From NCBI RefSeq assembly GCF_009753715.1, contig NZ_WQMS01000007.1:166745-230744 (forward strand): a stretch of DNA of 64,000 nucleotides, read 5' to 3'. Positions within the stretch are counted from its first letter, which is position 1. Each line of letters begins with the position of its first letter. The notes below the pieces were generated by a model, which worked only from the letters and a program-made list of their open reading frames with translations, did not search any database and was not told the DNA's origin. The position numbers and the translations under genes were made by a program. The DNA is from Sphingomonas horti (GTDB lineage Bacteria; Pseudomonadota; Alphaproteobacteria; Sphingomonadales; Sphingomonadaceae). Below, piece after piece: positions 55,184 through 63,921 of this stretch.

Positions 55184-55878
55184 CAGGCCTCGGCATCCAG
55201 CTCGCGCGACAAGGTCGCGTGGAACTTATCGGCGAAGCGCAGCAGCCGTGCCTCCAGCCTGTTCAGGCCATGGCTGAAGCGGTTGTACGCGATCACCGCC
55301 GGGATTGCTGCGAACAGGCCGATCGCCGTCGCGAACAACGCCTCGGCGATGCCCGGTGCGACCACCGCCAGCGACGAATTCTGCTCCGCGGCGATCGAGG
55401 TGAAGCTGCGCATGATGCCCCAAACCGTGCCGAACAGTCCGACAAAGGGGGCGACGCTGCCGATCGTCGCCAAGACGTTGATCCGGCCGGAGAGCGCGTC
55501 GATCTCGGCCGCGCTGGCGCTCGCCATCAGTGTCGCGAGGCGGGAGCGCACGCCCTCGGCGTCGACTTTCTTGGCCGATGTCGAGCGGCGCCATTCCTTC
55601 AGCCCGGCATCGAGGATGCGCGCGGCGGGCACGTCCTCGTTGCCGCGCTTGTCATGAAAGCGGTCGATGTCCTGCGCGGTCCAGAAGTCGCGCTCGAACG
55701 CCTCGGACTGCGTGACCTGGCGCTTCAGGCGGAAGCCGAAGCCGATGATGATCGCCCAGGTCCAGATGCTGGCGAGCAGCAGGCCCAGCATCACCGCCTT
55801 CACCACCCAGTCGGCCTGGAGGAACAGGCCGATCGGCGACAGCGTCGTCGCGTCCGCATTCACGAAAAGCTGATCCAA
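55183..55878 (-). CDS. tolQ: Tol-Pal system protein TolQ
   Basis: ExbB-family proton channel of the Tol motor. The 231-aa protein has three helices: FLQADWVVKAVMLGLLLASIWTWAIIIGF, LATIGSVAPFVGLFGTVWGIMRSF (the conserved core) and APGIAEALFATAIGLFAAIPAVIAYN. Overlaps tolR by 1 nt; ybgC precedes by 2 nt. Confidence 0.96.
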
Positions 55879-55880
55879 GT

Positions 55881-56357
55881 CTAAACGTCCTCCAACAATC
55901 GTTCGAAAATGGTCAGCCAGGCGCGGGGCTGGCGGCGCGGCTTGCCGCTGCCCGGCGCCACGAACGCCGCGAGCACCTCCGCCTCGGTCAGAACTTCCCG
56001 CTCCAACATGACTCGCTGATGAATGGTTGCACTGGCGGCGGTGAAAGCCTTGATCGTGGTGACCACCACCAGGGCGTCGTCGAGCCTGGCGGCCCGGCGA
56101 TAGCGGATGCGAAGATCGGCCACGACATAATAGCCCTCGCCCGCATCAAAGGCGGCGCGCTGGTCGATGCCGGCGACGCTCAGCATGTCCGACCGCGCCC
56201 GCTCCATGTAGCGCAGGTAATTGGCGTGATAGACGACGCCCGACAGGTCGGTGTCCTCGAAGAACACTCGCACCGGGAACCGATGCTCGCGGCCGACCAG
56301 CCGGCCGCGCTGGGGCAGGTCCAGCGTCATATGAACGGCCCTAACGGATGGAGACAT
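55881..56357 (-). CDS. ybgC: Tol-Pal-associated acyl-CoA thioesterase YbgC
   Basis: A 158-aa hot-dog fold thioesterase. FPVRVFFEDTDLSGVVYHANYLRYMERARSDML carries the catalytic Asp (EDTD) and the HANYLRYMERAR signature (~40-58). Start ATG 56357 is preceded by TTGGAG 6 nt away; a second ATG nine codons in is less well placed. Start of the ybgC-tolQRAB-pal unit, 23 nt after ruvB. Confidence 0.93.
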   Translation of the reverse strand: MSPSVRAVHMTLDLPQRGRLVGREHRFPVRVFFEDTDLSGVVYHANYLRYMERARSDMLSVAGIDQRAAFDAGEGYYVVADLRIRYRRAARLDDALVVVTTIKAFTAASATIHQRVMLEREVLTEAEVLAAFVAPGSGKPRRQPRAWLTIFERLLEDV

Positions 56358-56380
56358 GGGCTCCAACTCGTTTGGACCGG

Positions 56381-57403
56381 CTAATCGAACAACCCGTCCT
56401 GCCCATTTGAGGGCGGGTTGAGGCCCAGATGCTTCCATCCGCGCCCGTTCAGGCATCGGCCGCGCGCGGTGCGGGCGATCAGGCCCAGCTGGATCAGATA
56501 AGGCTCGATCACTTCCTCGATCGTGTCGCGCGGCTCGCTGAGGCCAGCGGCAAGCGTCTCCACGCCGACCGGACCGCCCTTGTAGATGTCGGCGATCATA
56601 TGGAGGTAACGCCGATCCATCGCGTCGAGGCCGAGATGATCGACCTCCAGCCGGTTGAGCGCCTTGTCCGCGACATCGGCGTGAACGACCGCTTCGCCCG
56701 CGACATTGGCAAAGTCGCGCACGCGTCGCAGCAGCCGCCCGGCGATCCGCGGCGTGCCACGCGAGCGCTTGGCAATCTCATGCGCGCCGTCTTCGGCAAT
56801 GCCGAGGTCGAGCAGGCTCGCCGCCCGGCGCACCACCTTCTCCAGCTCGTCGACCGTGTAGAAATTGAGGCGGATCGGAATGCCGAACCGGTCGCGCAAG
56901 GGGGTGGTCAGCAGCCCCTGCCGTGTCGTTGCGCCGACCAAAGTGAAGCGCGGCAGCTCGATCCGGACCGAGCGGGCCGACGGCCCCTCGCCGATCATCA
57001 GGTCGAGTGCGCGGTCCTCCATCGCCGGATACAGCACTTCCTCGACCGCGGGGGCGAGGCGGTGAATCTCGTCGATGAACAGGACGTCGCCGTCCTCCAG
57101 ATTGGTGAGCAAAGCGGCAAGATCGCCCGACTTGGCGATGACCGGCCCGGACGTGGCTCGAAAGCCGACGCCCATCTCCCGCGCGACAATCTGTGCCAGC
57201 GTCGTTTTGCCCAGCCCCGGCGGCCCGAAGAACAGGACATGGTCGAGCGCGTCGCCGCGGGTTTTCGCCGCCTCGATGAACACCCGCAGATTCTCACGCG
57301 CCGCCTTCTGCCCGACAAATTCGTCGAGCCGCTTCGGACGAAGTGCCGCGTCGATATCTTCCGGCTTGCGCGCGGCGGCGAGAAGGCGATCGGTGTCGCT
57401 CAC
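56381..57403 (-). CDS. ruvB: Holliday junction branch migration ATPase RuvB
   Basis: Hexameric motor that drives Holliday junction migration with RuvA. The 340-aa protein has [11 protein letters not shown] (~22), Walker [14 protein letters not shown] (~58-70), Walker [12 protein letters not shown] (~105), sensor [17 protein letters not shown] (~155) and the arginine-finger region, then the winged-helix end. I chose GTG 57403 ([16 protein letters not shown]); a TTG six codons upstream is also in frame. It lies 1 nt after the 52-aa ORF. Confidence 0.96.
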   Translation of the reverse strand: MSDTDRLLAAARKPEDIDAALRPKRLDEFVGQKAARENLRVFIEAAKTRGDALDHVLFFGPPGLGKTTLAQIVAREMGVGFRATSGPVIAKSGDLAALLTNLEDGDVLFIDEIHRLAPAVEEVLYPAMEDRALDLMIGEGPSARSVRIELPRFTLVGATTRQGLLTTPLRDRFGIPIRLNFYTVDELEKVVRRAASLLDLGIAEDGAHEIAKRSRGTPRIAGRLLRRVRDFANVAGEAVVHADVADKALNRLEVDHLGLDAMDRRYLHMIADIYKGGPVGVETLAAGLSEPRDTIEEVIEPYLIQLGLIARTARGRCLNGRGWKHLGLNPPSNGQDGLFD

Positions 57404-57404
57404 G

Positions 57405-57563
57405 TCAGATGCTAAACCCAATACAAAGGCCGATCAGAATGGCGCTGACCAGAAGCAAACCAAAACCCACTTGCCTCTTGAAACGGACGATCTGCGCGGG
57501 TCCTCGGAAATAGGGCCCCCGTTCCTTTTGCGCGCGACGAAAGTTGGGAAAATCCTGTTTCAC
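57405..57563 (-). CDS. 52-aa single-pass membrane protein between ruvA and ruvB
   Basis: GTG start overlaps the ruvA stop in GTGA, and its TGA is 1 nt before the ruvB GTG. The product starts [20 protein letters not shown], a basic N-terminus, followed by a hydrophobic helix ([21 protein letters not shown]). The exact packing against both neighbours argues it is translated. No family recognised. A membrane protein inside a Holliday-junction operon is unexpected. Confidence 0.6.
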   Translation of the reverse strand: MKQDFPNFRRAQKERGPYFRGPAQIVRFKRQVGFGLLLVSAILIGLCIGFSI

Positions 57564-58156
57564 CGCGCGGCCTTTTTCAGCGCGAGACGCACTAGCGCGT
57601 CAAGCGTCGCACTGTCCCCAAGCTCGTCATTCGCCGCTGCGACGGCCGCATTCGCTTCTGCCGGGCGGAAGCCGAGGTTCGTAAGAGCGGAGACGGCGTC
57701 GTTGGCCGCGCCGCTGGCCGGCATCGCGGCGGGGGCGCCGGGGCCCAGCGCAATGCCGCCGACCTTGTCCTTCAGCTCGCGGACAATACGTTCGGCAAGC
57801 TTGGGGCCGACTCCCTGCGCGCGGGCGACCATCGCCTTGTCGCCGCTCGCGACGCTGCGCTGCAGCTCGTCGGCCGACAGCGCCGACAGGATCGCGAGCG
57901 CGACGCGGCCGCCGACGCCCTGCACGCCGGTCAACAGCCGGAACCAGTCCCGCTCCGCCGCCGAGCCGAAGGCGAACAGGGTCATCGAATCCTCGCGGAC
58001 CTGCATTTCGGTGAACAGCATCACCTGCCCGCCGATCGGACCGATCGCAGAGAGCGTGCGGCTGGAGGCCTGCACCAGATAGCCGATGCCGGCGACGTCG
58101 ATCACCGCGTGATCCGCCCCCGCTTCCGCCAATGCTCCGCTCAATCGCGCAATCAT
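57560..58156 (-). CDS. ruvA: Holliday junction branch migration protein RuvA
   Basis: Tetrameric DNA-binding partner of RuvB. The 198-aa protein has the N-terminal OB fold ([31 protein letters not shown]), two HhH motifs ([19 protein letters not shown] and [21 protein letters not shown], ~75-130), and a C-terminal RuvB-binding domain ([20 protein letters not shown]). Full length. Confidence 0.96.
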   Translation of the reverse strand: MIARLSGALAEAGADHAVIDVAGIGYLVQASSRTLSAIGPIGGQVMLFTEMQVREDSMTLFAFGSAAERDWFRLLTGVQGVGGRVALAILSALSADELQRSVASGDKAMVARAQGVGPKLAERIVRELKDKVGGIALGPGAPAAMPASGAANDAVSALTNLGFRPAEANAAVAAANDELGDSATLDALVRLALKKAAR

Positions 58157-58170
58157 CGCTCGTTCTATAT

Positions 58171-58227
58171 CCGTTCGTATCGAGCGAAGTCGAGATACGC
58201 TTCTCGACTTCGATCGAAGCGAACGGG
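58171..58227. repeat. Short palindromic repeat between ruvC and ruvA
   Basis: CCGTTCGTATCGAGCGAAGT and GATCGAAGCGAACGG are inverted copies around GAGATACGCTTCTCGACTTC. It is a hairpin-forming relative of repeats common in sphingomonads. It ends directly before the ruvC stop codon. Confidence 0.65.
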
Positions 58228-58713
58228 TTAGGGGATACGCCGAGCGGAGCCGAGATGATGCGCATGGCAGATCGCCACCGCCAGCGCGTCCGCCGCATCC
58301 GGGCCATCGATCTTCGCCCCCGGCAGCAGGCGCGCGACCATCGCGTGCACCTGCGCCTTCTCGGCCGTCCCGGTGCCGACCACCGCCTTCTTGACCAGAG
58401 TCGGCGCGTACTCGCCGACGATCAGCCCCGCTTTTGCCGCGCCGAGCAGCACCACGCCGCGCGCCTGACCCAGCTTCAGCGTCGATTGCGGGTTCTTGTT
58501 GACGAACACTTCCTCGACCGCCGCCGCCTCGGGGCGGTATTGGGCCAAGAGTGACGTCAGGGCGTCATCCAACGCCACCAGGCGTGCGCCGAGCTCCGTC
58601 TTCGCGTCGGTCGCGATCCGGCCGTTGGCCACATGCGCCAGCCGGTTGCCCCCCGCCCGGATCACGCCCCAGCCAGTCGTGCCGAGCCCGGGGTCGAGGC
58701 CGAGGATGATCAT
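58228..58713 (-). CDS. ruvC: Holliday junction endonuclease RuvC
   Basis: Resolves Holliday junctions by paired nicks. The 161-aa RNase H-fold protein has [17 protein letters not shown] (catalytic Asp7), [24 protein letters not shown] (Glu ~66), and the C-terminal [18 protein letters not shown] (Asp pair ~137-140). Separated from ruvA by the palindromic repeat and from yebC by another repeat. Confidence 0.96.
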   Translation of the reverse strand: MIILGLDPGLGTTGWGVIRAGGNRLAHVANGRIATDAKTELGARLVALDDALTSLLAQYRPEAAAVEEVFVNKNPQSTLKLGQARGVVLLGAAKAGLIVGEYAPTLVKKAVVGTGTAEKAQVHAMVARLLPGAKIDGPDAADALAVAICHAHHLGSARRIP

Positions 58714-58716
58714 CAG

Positions 58717-58872
58717 ATCCTCCCCTCGCTTTGCGAGGGGAGGGGGACCACGCGAAGCGTGGTGGAGGGGCCCGGAGCGAAGCGGAGGGTCTGCCTTCGC
58801 GCTAGGCGCTCAGCCCCTCCACCACTCGGCTTCGCCGAGCGGTCCCCCTCCCCTGCAGAGCAGGGGAGGATC
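58717..58872. repeat. Intergenic multi-hairpin repeat between yebC and ruvC
   Basis: ATCCTCCCCTCGCTTTGCGA and GAGGGGAGG open it; CCACGC-GAA-GCGTGG and CTCGGC-TTCG-CCGAG type hairpins sit inside; CCCCTCCCCTGCAGAGCAGG closes it. The layout is shared with 27160-27292. Its right edge reaches the yebC stop. Confidence 0.7.
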
Positions 58873-59605
58873 AGGCGATCTTCTCCGCAACCTCGTCGGG
58901 CACGTCGTAATTGCCCCAGACCTGCTGCACGTCGTCGTCGTCGTCGAGGGTATCGATCATCTTGAGCAACAGGCGCGCATCGTCCTCAGCCACGCCGACC
59001 TGCATGTGCGGACGCCAGGCGAGCTTCGCGCCTTCGGCCTCGCCCAGCGCCGGTTCCAGCGCGCGCGCGACTTCGTGAAGCGAATCGATCGCGGTCCAGA
59101 TGCGGTGTTCCTCCTCGTCGGACTCCACATCCTCCGCGCCCGCTTCCAGCGCCGCCTCGAACACTTTTTCGGCGTCGCCCGCCTTGGCGGGATAGGTGAT
59201 CAGCCCCAGCCGGTCGAAACCGTGCGCTACCGTCGCCATGTTGCCGCCGTTCTTGGTGACGGCGGTGCGGACGTTGGTGGCCGTACGGTTGCGGTTGTCC
59301 GTCAGCGCCTCGATGATCAGCGAGGTGCCGCCGGGGCCGAACGCCTCATAGCGGACTTCCTCGTAGTTCTCGGCATCGCCCCGGCTCGCCTTGTCGATCG
59401 AGCGCTGGATATTGTCCTTGGGCATGGACGCAGCCTTGGCCGCGTTGACGGCGGCGCGCAGGCGCGGGTTCATGTCAGGATCGGGCGTGCCCATTTTCGC
59501 CGCTACGGTGATTTCGCGGCTGAGCTTCGAGAAGGCGGCGGACCGCTTTTTATCCTGCGCACCTTTGCGGTGCATGATGTTCTTGAATTTGGAATGGCCG
59601 GCCAT
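58871..59605 (-). CDS. YebC/PmpR-family protein (TACO1-like translation/DNA-binding factor)
   Basis: The 244-aa protein has the family start [32 protein letters not shown], then [56 protein letters not shown] and ending [11 protein letters not shown]. Long annotated as a transcription regulator; relatives relieve ribosome stalling. Upstream of ruvC as in most bacteria. Confidence 0.95.
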   Translation of the reverse strand: MAGHSKFKNIMHRKGAQDKKRSAAFSKLSREITVAAKMGTPDPDMNPRLRAAVNAAKAASMPKDNIQRSIDKASRGDAENYEEVRYEAFGPGGTSLIIEALTDNRNRTATNVRTAVTKNGGNMATVAHGFDRLGLITYPAKAGDAEKVFEAALEAGAEDVESDEEEHRIWTAIDSLHEVARALEPALGEAEGAKLAWRPHMQVGVAEDDARLLLKMIDTLDDDDDVQQVWGNYDVPDEVAEKIA

Positions 59606-59620
59606 GGCCTGTCGGTTCCT

Positions 59621-60292
59621 CTAGGTTGATTGCTGCGCCTGCTGGCGACGTTCCAGGATTGCGGCGAACGACTGTTTCATCTCGCGCACCGTGCGGCCGC
59701 CCAGCTCGCTGGCGAAGGCGCGGTCGCGATAGGCGGCGAGTCCCGGCTGCTCGGCAACGAGCGCACTGGTCCCGGCGATGGGATCGATGACCTCCATCAG
59801 CGAGAAGAGCGGGACCAGGATGCAGTCCGCAACGCTCGGGCTGTCGCCGGCAGCCCAGACATGGCCGGGGTTGCGCCCCTTTTCCAGCGCCTCGAGGCCG
59901 GCGACGATCGTCGTCCGGGCCTCATCGACCAGCACCGGCTCGTCGCGCATCCCGAAGACCTTGCACACCATGATCGGGCGCAGGCCGGCGAGCTCGTGGC
60001 TCGCGAGCGTCTCGACAAGCCGGGCGTGGGCGCGCTCGCGTGGATTGCCCGGCAACAGCGAGGGCCCGTCCAGCACCTCGTCCAGATAGCCGACGATCGC
60101 CGACGATTCAGCGAGCGTCCAGCCGTCGTCCTCCAGCACCGGGATACGGCCCATCGGGCTGATCGCACGGAATTCCGGCGACTGCATTGATCCGCCCGGC
60201 GGCGGCTCGACGGCCAAGTCATGGCCCTTGATGCGCGCCGCCATCAGCACGCGCTGGACGAACGGCGATGCGACCGAGCCATAGACCTTCAT
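59621..60292 (-). CDS. Glutathione S-transferase family protein
   Basis: The 223-aa protein has a thioredoxin-like N-terminal domain (MKVYGSVASPFVQRVLMAARIKG, with Ser9 at the glutathione-activating position), MGRIPVLEDDGWTLAESSAIVGYLDEV (G-site, ~48-74) and a helical C-domain with SVADCILVPLFSLMEVI (~150). Substrate unknown. Follows gapR on the same strand. Confidence 0.9.
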   Translation of the reverse strand: MKVYGSVASPFVQRVLMAARIKGHDLAVEPPPGGSMQSPEFRAISPMGRIPVLEDDGWTLAESSAIVGYLDEVLDGPSLLPGNPRERAHARLVETLASHELAGLRPIMVCKVFGMRDEPVLVDEARTTIVAGLEALEKGRNPGHVWAAGDSPSVADCILVPLFSLMEVIDPIAGTSALVAEQPGLAAYRDRAFASELGGRTVREMKQSFAAILERRQQAQQST

Positions 60293-60303
60293 GTCGCTCC
60301 CCC

Positions 60304-60543
60304 TCAGTCGAGGCCCAGGGCGGCCTTGTAGGTGTCAAGCAGGGCCTCGGCCTCCTGCCGCGCATTCTTCTCCATGCGCCGCAACCGGACGATCGCCCGC
60401 ATCGTTTTCACGTCGTAGCCGTTGGCCTTCGCCTCCAGATAGACGTCCTTCACGTCGTCGGCGATGCCTTTCTTCTCTTCCTCCAGCCGCTCGATGCGCT
60501 CGATGAACAGGCGCAATTGATCGGCGGCGACGTTGTCACTCAT
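60304..60543 (-). CDS. gapR: DUF2312 nucleoid protein GapR
   Basis: The 79-aa protein is almost entirely coiled coil: [48 protein letters not shown], matching GapR. GapR in Caulobacter clamps overtwisted DNA ahead of replication and transcription forks. Full length. A third cell-cycle-linked gene in this window besides sciP and divK. Confidence 0.93.
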   Translation of the reverse strand: MSDNVAADQLRLFIERIERLEEEKKGIADDVKDVYLEAKANGYDVKTMRAIVRLRRMEKNARQEAEALLDTYKAALGLD

Positions 60544-60610
60544 CTACGAATCCTTGGGGTTAAGGTGAAGGCGCGGCTCTAGGCGAAGCGCGCGGCCGCC
60601 TCAACCGCTT

Positions 60611-60910
60611 CTAAAGGCCCAGCTCCCGATTTCGCGCGACGCTCGATTCCATCCGCGCCAGCTGCTCCGGCGTCGCGGGCTGCTGGTGCGCCGCTTTCCA
60701 GTCGGAATAGGGCATGCCGTACACCGCCTCGCGGCCTTGATCCTTCGTCAGTGCCCCACCGCTTGCTTCGGCGAGCCAGTCGCCCAGGCAATTGCGGCAG
60801 AAGCCGGCCAGGCCCATCAGGTCGACATTCTGCGCGTCGCTGCGCTGCTGCATGTGATGAACCAGCCGGCGGAAGGCGGCGGCCGCCGCCGCGTCGCTAT
60901 ATTCGGCCAT
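60611..60910 (-). CDS. DUF1244 family protein
   Basis: The 99-aa protein has AAFRRLVHHMQQRSDAQNVDLMGLAGFCRNCLGDWL (~10-45) and GREAVYGMPYSDWKAAHQ (~62), the signature of DUF1244. Function unknown. Upstream in-frame extension is unlikely because the family starts at this ATG. Divergent from pyk. Confidence 0.9.
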   Translation of the reverse strand: MAEYSDAAAAAAFRRLVHHMQQRSDAQNVDLMGLAGFCRNCLGDWLAEASGGALTKDQGREAVYGMPYSDWKAAHQQPATPEQLARMESSVARNRELGL

Positions 60911-60983
60911 CCGATCCTCCCTATGGGTTGATCCTGACCGGATAGCCGGTAGGACGCCGCTGTCCAACGGGAAGCGAAAACAC

Positions 60984-62444
60984 ATGGCGACAAGCGTCGA
61001 ACCCCGGTCCCGCAAGGTCCGCATCCTCGCGACGCTGGGGCCGGCCAGCCGAAGCCCGGAGATGATCGAGCGGCTGTTCCGCGCCGGAGCCGACGCGTTC
61101 CGGGTCAATATGAGCCACGGCGCGCAGGCCGATCACGCGCAGACAATTGCCAACATCCGCGCGCTGGAAAAGACGGTCGGCCGCCCGACGACGATCCTGG
61201 TCGACCTGCAGGGGCCGAAGCTGCGGGTCGGGACCTTTGCCGACGGCATGGCGATGCTGAAAACCGGCGCGCCCTTCGTGCTCGACCGCGACACCGCGCC
61301 CGGCGATGCGAACCGCGTCTGCCTGCCGCATCGCGAGCTGTTCATCGCGCTGGAGGAAGGATCGCGGCTGCTGCTCGACGATGGCAAGCTGGTGCTGCGC
61401 GTTACCAGCGCCTCGCACGACCGGATCGAGACGATCGTGGAGGTCGGCGGCGCGCTCAGCAACAACAAGGGGCTGAACGTGCCGGATGTGGTGGTGCCGC
61501 TGGCGGCGCTGACAGAGAAGGACCGGTCCGACCTCGCCTTCGCGCTGGACCACGACATCGACTGGGTGGCGCTGAGCTTCGTCCAGCGGCCCGAGGATGT
61601 GGCGGAGGCGCGGCGGATGATCCAGGGCCGCGCGGCCCTGCTCGCCAAGATCGAGAAGCCGGCGGCGCTGGAGCGGCTGGAGCCGATCCTGGAGCTCGCC
61701 GACGCGGTCATGGTCGCACGCGGCGACCTGGGCGTGGAGCTGCCGCCGCAGGACGTGCCGCCGATGCAGAAGCGGATCGTGGAATGCGCCCGGCGGATGG
61801 GTCGGCCGGTAGTGGTCGCGACTCAGATGCTCGAATCGATGATCAAGTCGCCGACGCCGACGCGCGCCGAAGTGTCGGACGTGGCTACGGCCATCTATGA
61901 CGGCGCCGATGCCGTGATGCTGTCGGCGGAAAGCGCGGCGGGCGACTGGCCCGAGGAATCGGTCGCGATGATGGACTCCATCGCCAATGCCGTCGAGCGC
62001 GACCCCGGTTATTTCGCGCGCGTCCACTTCACCGAGACGCGGCCCGACCCCACGACCGCCGATGCGCTGGCGGAGGCGGCCGGCGCGATCGCGAAAACCG
62101 TATCCGCCGCAGCGATCATCTGCTTCACTTCATCGGGCTCGACCGCACGGCGGGTGGCGCGCGAGCGGCCGTCGGTGCCGCTGCTGGTGCTGACCCCCAA
62201 GCTGGAGACGGCGCGGCGGCTCGGCATCCTCTGGGGCGTGCACGCGGTCCGCACCAAGGACGTCGTCTCCTTCGAGGACATGATTGCCAAGTCGAAGCGC
62301 ATGGCGCTGCGCCACAACATGGCGAAGGCCGGCGACCGGGTGATCGTGATGGCCGGCGTGCCGTTCGGGGTGCCGGGCTCGACCAACGTGCTCCACGTCG
62401 CGCGGATCGTCGGCGACGAGCTGAAGCGACACGCGTCCGGCTAG
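60984..62444 (+). CDS. pyk: Pyruvate kinase
   Basis: Last step of glycolysis, phosphoenolpyruvate to pyruvate with ATP formed. The 486-aa protein has RKVRILATLGPASRSPEMIERLFRAGADAFRVNMSHG at the N-terminus. LVDLQGPKLRVG (~74) begins the B domain, and LLAKIEKPAALERLEPILELADAVMVARGDLGVELP (~215-250, Mg/K sites) is the active-site core. VATQMLESMIKSPTPTRAEVSDVATAI (~280) and the C-terminal allosteric domain ending in GVPGSTNVLHVARI complete it. Confidence 0.97.
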   Translation: MATSVEPRSRKVRILATLGPASRSPEMIERLFRAGADAFRVNMSHGAQADHAQTIANIRALEKTVGRPTTILVDLQGPKLRVGTFADGMAMLKTGAPFVLDRDTAPGDANRVCLPHRELFIALEEGSRLLLDDGKLVLRVTSASHDRIETIVEVGGALSNNKGLNVPDVVVPLAALTEKDRSDLAFALDHDIDWVALSFVQRPEDVAEARRMIQGRAALLAKIEKPAALERLEPILELADAVMVARGDLGVELPPQDVPPMQKRIVECARRMGRPVVVATQMLESMIKSPTPTRAEVSDVATAIYDGADAVMLSAESAAGDWPEESVAMMDSIANAVERDPGYFARVHFTETRPDPTTADALAEAAGAIAKTVSAAAIICFTSSGSTARRVARERPSVPLLVLTPKLETARRLGILWGVHAVRTKDVVSFEDMIAKSKRMALRHNMAKAGDRVIVMAGVPFGVPGSTNVLHVARIVGDELKRHASG

Positions 62445-62447
62445 GAC

Positions 62448-62807
62448 TTAGCGCTTCCTGTTCGCGATCAGGGCCGCCACGCAGCTGGCACGATCGATGT
62501 CGCGGCCGTCGGGCTGGCGAGCGTCGACATAGGTGACGATCGGCTCGTGCCGGCCTTTGGGGTATAGATAGGCGTCCAGCACGCAGATCGGGCCGGCGAA
62601 TTGCAGCTTGCGCCCCTCGCCCTCGCGAACGTCGAGCTCCGGCTCCCCGAACAGGGCGACGAGGCCATGGGCGTCGTGGCCCAGCACGCGCTCCAGCCCG
62701 GCGGTCGAGATGACCGGCGGCGTCGACGGCAGCTCGCGCGCGGCCGGCGGGCCGACGCAGCCCGCGAGCAGCAGCGCCGACGTTGCAAGGACGATCCCGA
62801 TACGCAT
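62448..62807 (-). CDS. Hypothetical lipoprotein
   Basis: The 119-aa protein has a lipoprotein signal (MRIGIVLATSALLLAGCVGPP; lipobox LAGC) and a small domain: LERVLGHDAHGLVALFGEPELDVREGEGRKLQF then ICVLDAYLYPKG and SCVAALIANRKR. The LVALFGEPELDVREG phrase resembles SmpA/BamE-like outer-membrane lipoproteins, but this is not certain. Convergent with pyk. Confidence 0.72.
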   Translation of the reverse strand: MRIGIVLATSALLLAGCVGPPAARELPSTPPVISTAGLERVLGHDAHGLVALFGEPELDVREGEGRKLQFAGPICVLDAYLYPKGRHEPIVTYVDARQPDGRDIDRASCVAALIANRKR

Positions 62808-62922
62808 CGCCCCCCGCTCACCACGCCACGGCCGCTTGCGCAAGGGCTTGAAGGGTCAAGCGGTTTGACGCGCCGCCAATCTGCACTATGCGCACGCCCG
62901 ACCATTTGTCCCGGAGACCCGA

Positions 62923-63921
62923 GTGACCGCCGCCACCTACGACGTCGTCGCGATCGGCAATGCCATCGTCGACGTGATTGCCCGCGCCGAGGATTCCTTC
63001 ATTGCCGAAAACTCCCTGCGCAAGGGATCGATGCAGCTGCTGTTCTCGACCGAAGAAGCCGAAGCGCTGTACGAGCGGATGGGGCCGGGTATCGAAACCA
63101 GCGGCGGGTCGGCCGCGAACACGCTTGCAGGCCTGGCCGCGCTGGGGCTGAACTGCGGCTTCATCGGCCAGGTCGCCGACGACCAGCTCGGCACCGTCTT
63201 CACGCACGACATGCGGTCGCAGGGCGTCCGGTTCGACACCGCGCCGCGCCCGGGCGAGCCGCCGACGGCGCGCTGCCTGATCGTCGTCACGCCCGATGGG
63301 CAGCGTACGATGAACACCTTCCTGGGCGCCTCGCAGTTCCTGCCCGCGGACGCCCTCAGCCTCGACCTGATCGCGGACGCGGCAATCCTGTATCTGGAAG
63401 GATATCTGTGGGACCCCGAGGAGCCGCGAGCGGCGATGCGGCGCGCGATCGCGGCGGCGAAGCAGGCCGGGCGGCGCGTCGCCTTCACGTTGTCCGACGT
63501 GTTCTGCATCGAGCGGCACCGCACCGATTTCCTGAAGCTGATTGCCGACGGCGCGATCGATATCCTGTTCGCGAACGAGAATGAGCTGCTGTCGCTGGAG
63601 GAAAGCGACGATTTCGAAGCCGCCGTCGCCTCAGTCTCGGCCCGCGTGCCGCTGCTGGTGGTCACGCGCAGCGAGCATGGCGCGATCGCGGTCAAGGGCG
63701 GCGAGCGGGCTGAAGTCGGCGCCGAGCCGGTGGAAGCCGTGGTCGACACGACCGGCGCCGGCGATCTGTTCGCGGCCGGCTTCCTCGCCGGCCAGGCGCG
63801 CGGCCGCTCGCTGAAGGACAGCCTGACCATCGGCGCGATCTGCGCGGCCGAAGTGATCAGCCATGTCGGCCCGCGCCCGCAGGCCGACATCAAGACGATC
63901 GTGGAAGCGCGGCTGGGCTAG
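62923..63921 (+). CDS. Adenosine kinase, PfkB family
   Basis: Phosphorylates adenosine to AMP in purine salvage. The 332-aa ribokinase-fold protein has YDVVAIGNAIVDVIARAED, ETSGGSAANTLAGLAALGL (PfkB signature 1, ~61), AILYLEGYLWDPEE (~155), ILFANENELLSLE (~210) and DTTGAGDLFAAGFLAG (signature 2 with the catalytic Asp, ~270). GTG start. The stop codon TAG lies at the edge of an inserted IS element. Confidence 0.92.
   Translation: MTAATYDVVAIGNAIVDVIARAEDSFIAENSLRKGSMQLLFSTEEAEALYERMGPGIETSGGSAANTLAGLAALGLNCGFIGQVADDQLGTVFTHDMRSQGVRFDTAPRPGEPPTARCLIVVTPDGQRTMNTFLGASQFLPADALSLDLIADAAILYLEGYLWDPEEPRAAMRRAIAAAKQAGRRVAFTLSDVFCIERHRTDFLKLIADGAIDILFANENELLSLEESDDFEAAVASVSARVPLLVVTRSEHGAIAVKGGERAEVGAEPVEAVVDTTGAGDLFAAGFLAGQARGRSLKDSLTIGAICAAEVISHVGPRPQADIKTIVEARLG

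Noticed and set aside
58717..58872. Repetitive hairpin block as a CRISPR array
   Set aside because: The elements are inverted rather than direct repeats, with no regular spacers; a similar block occurs at 27160.
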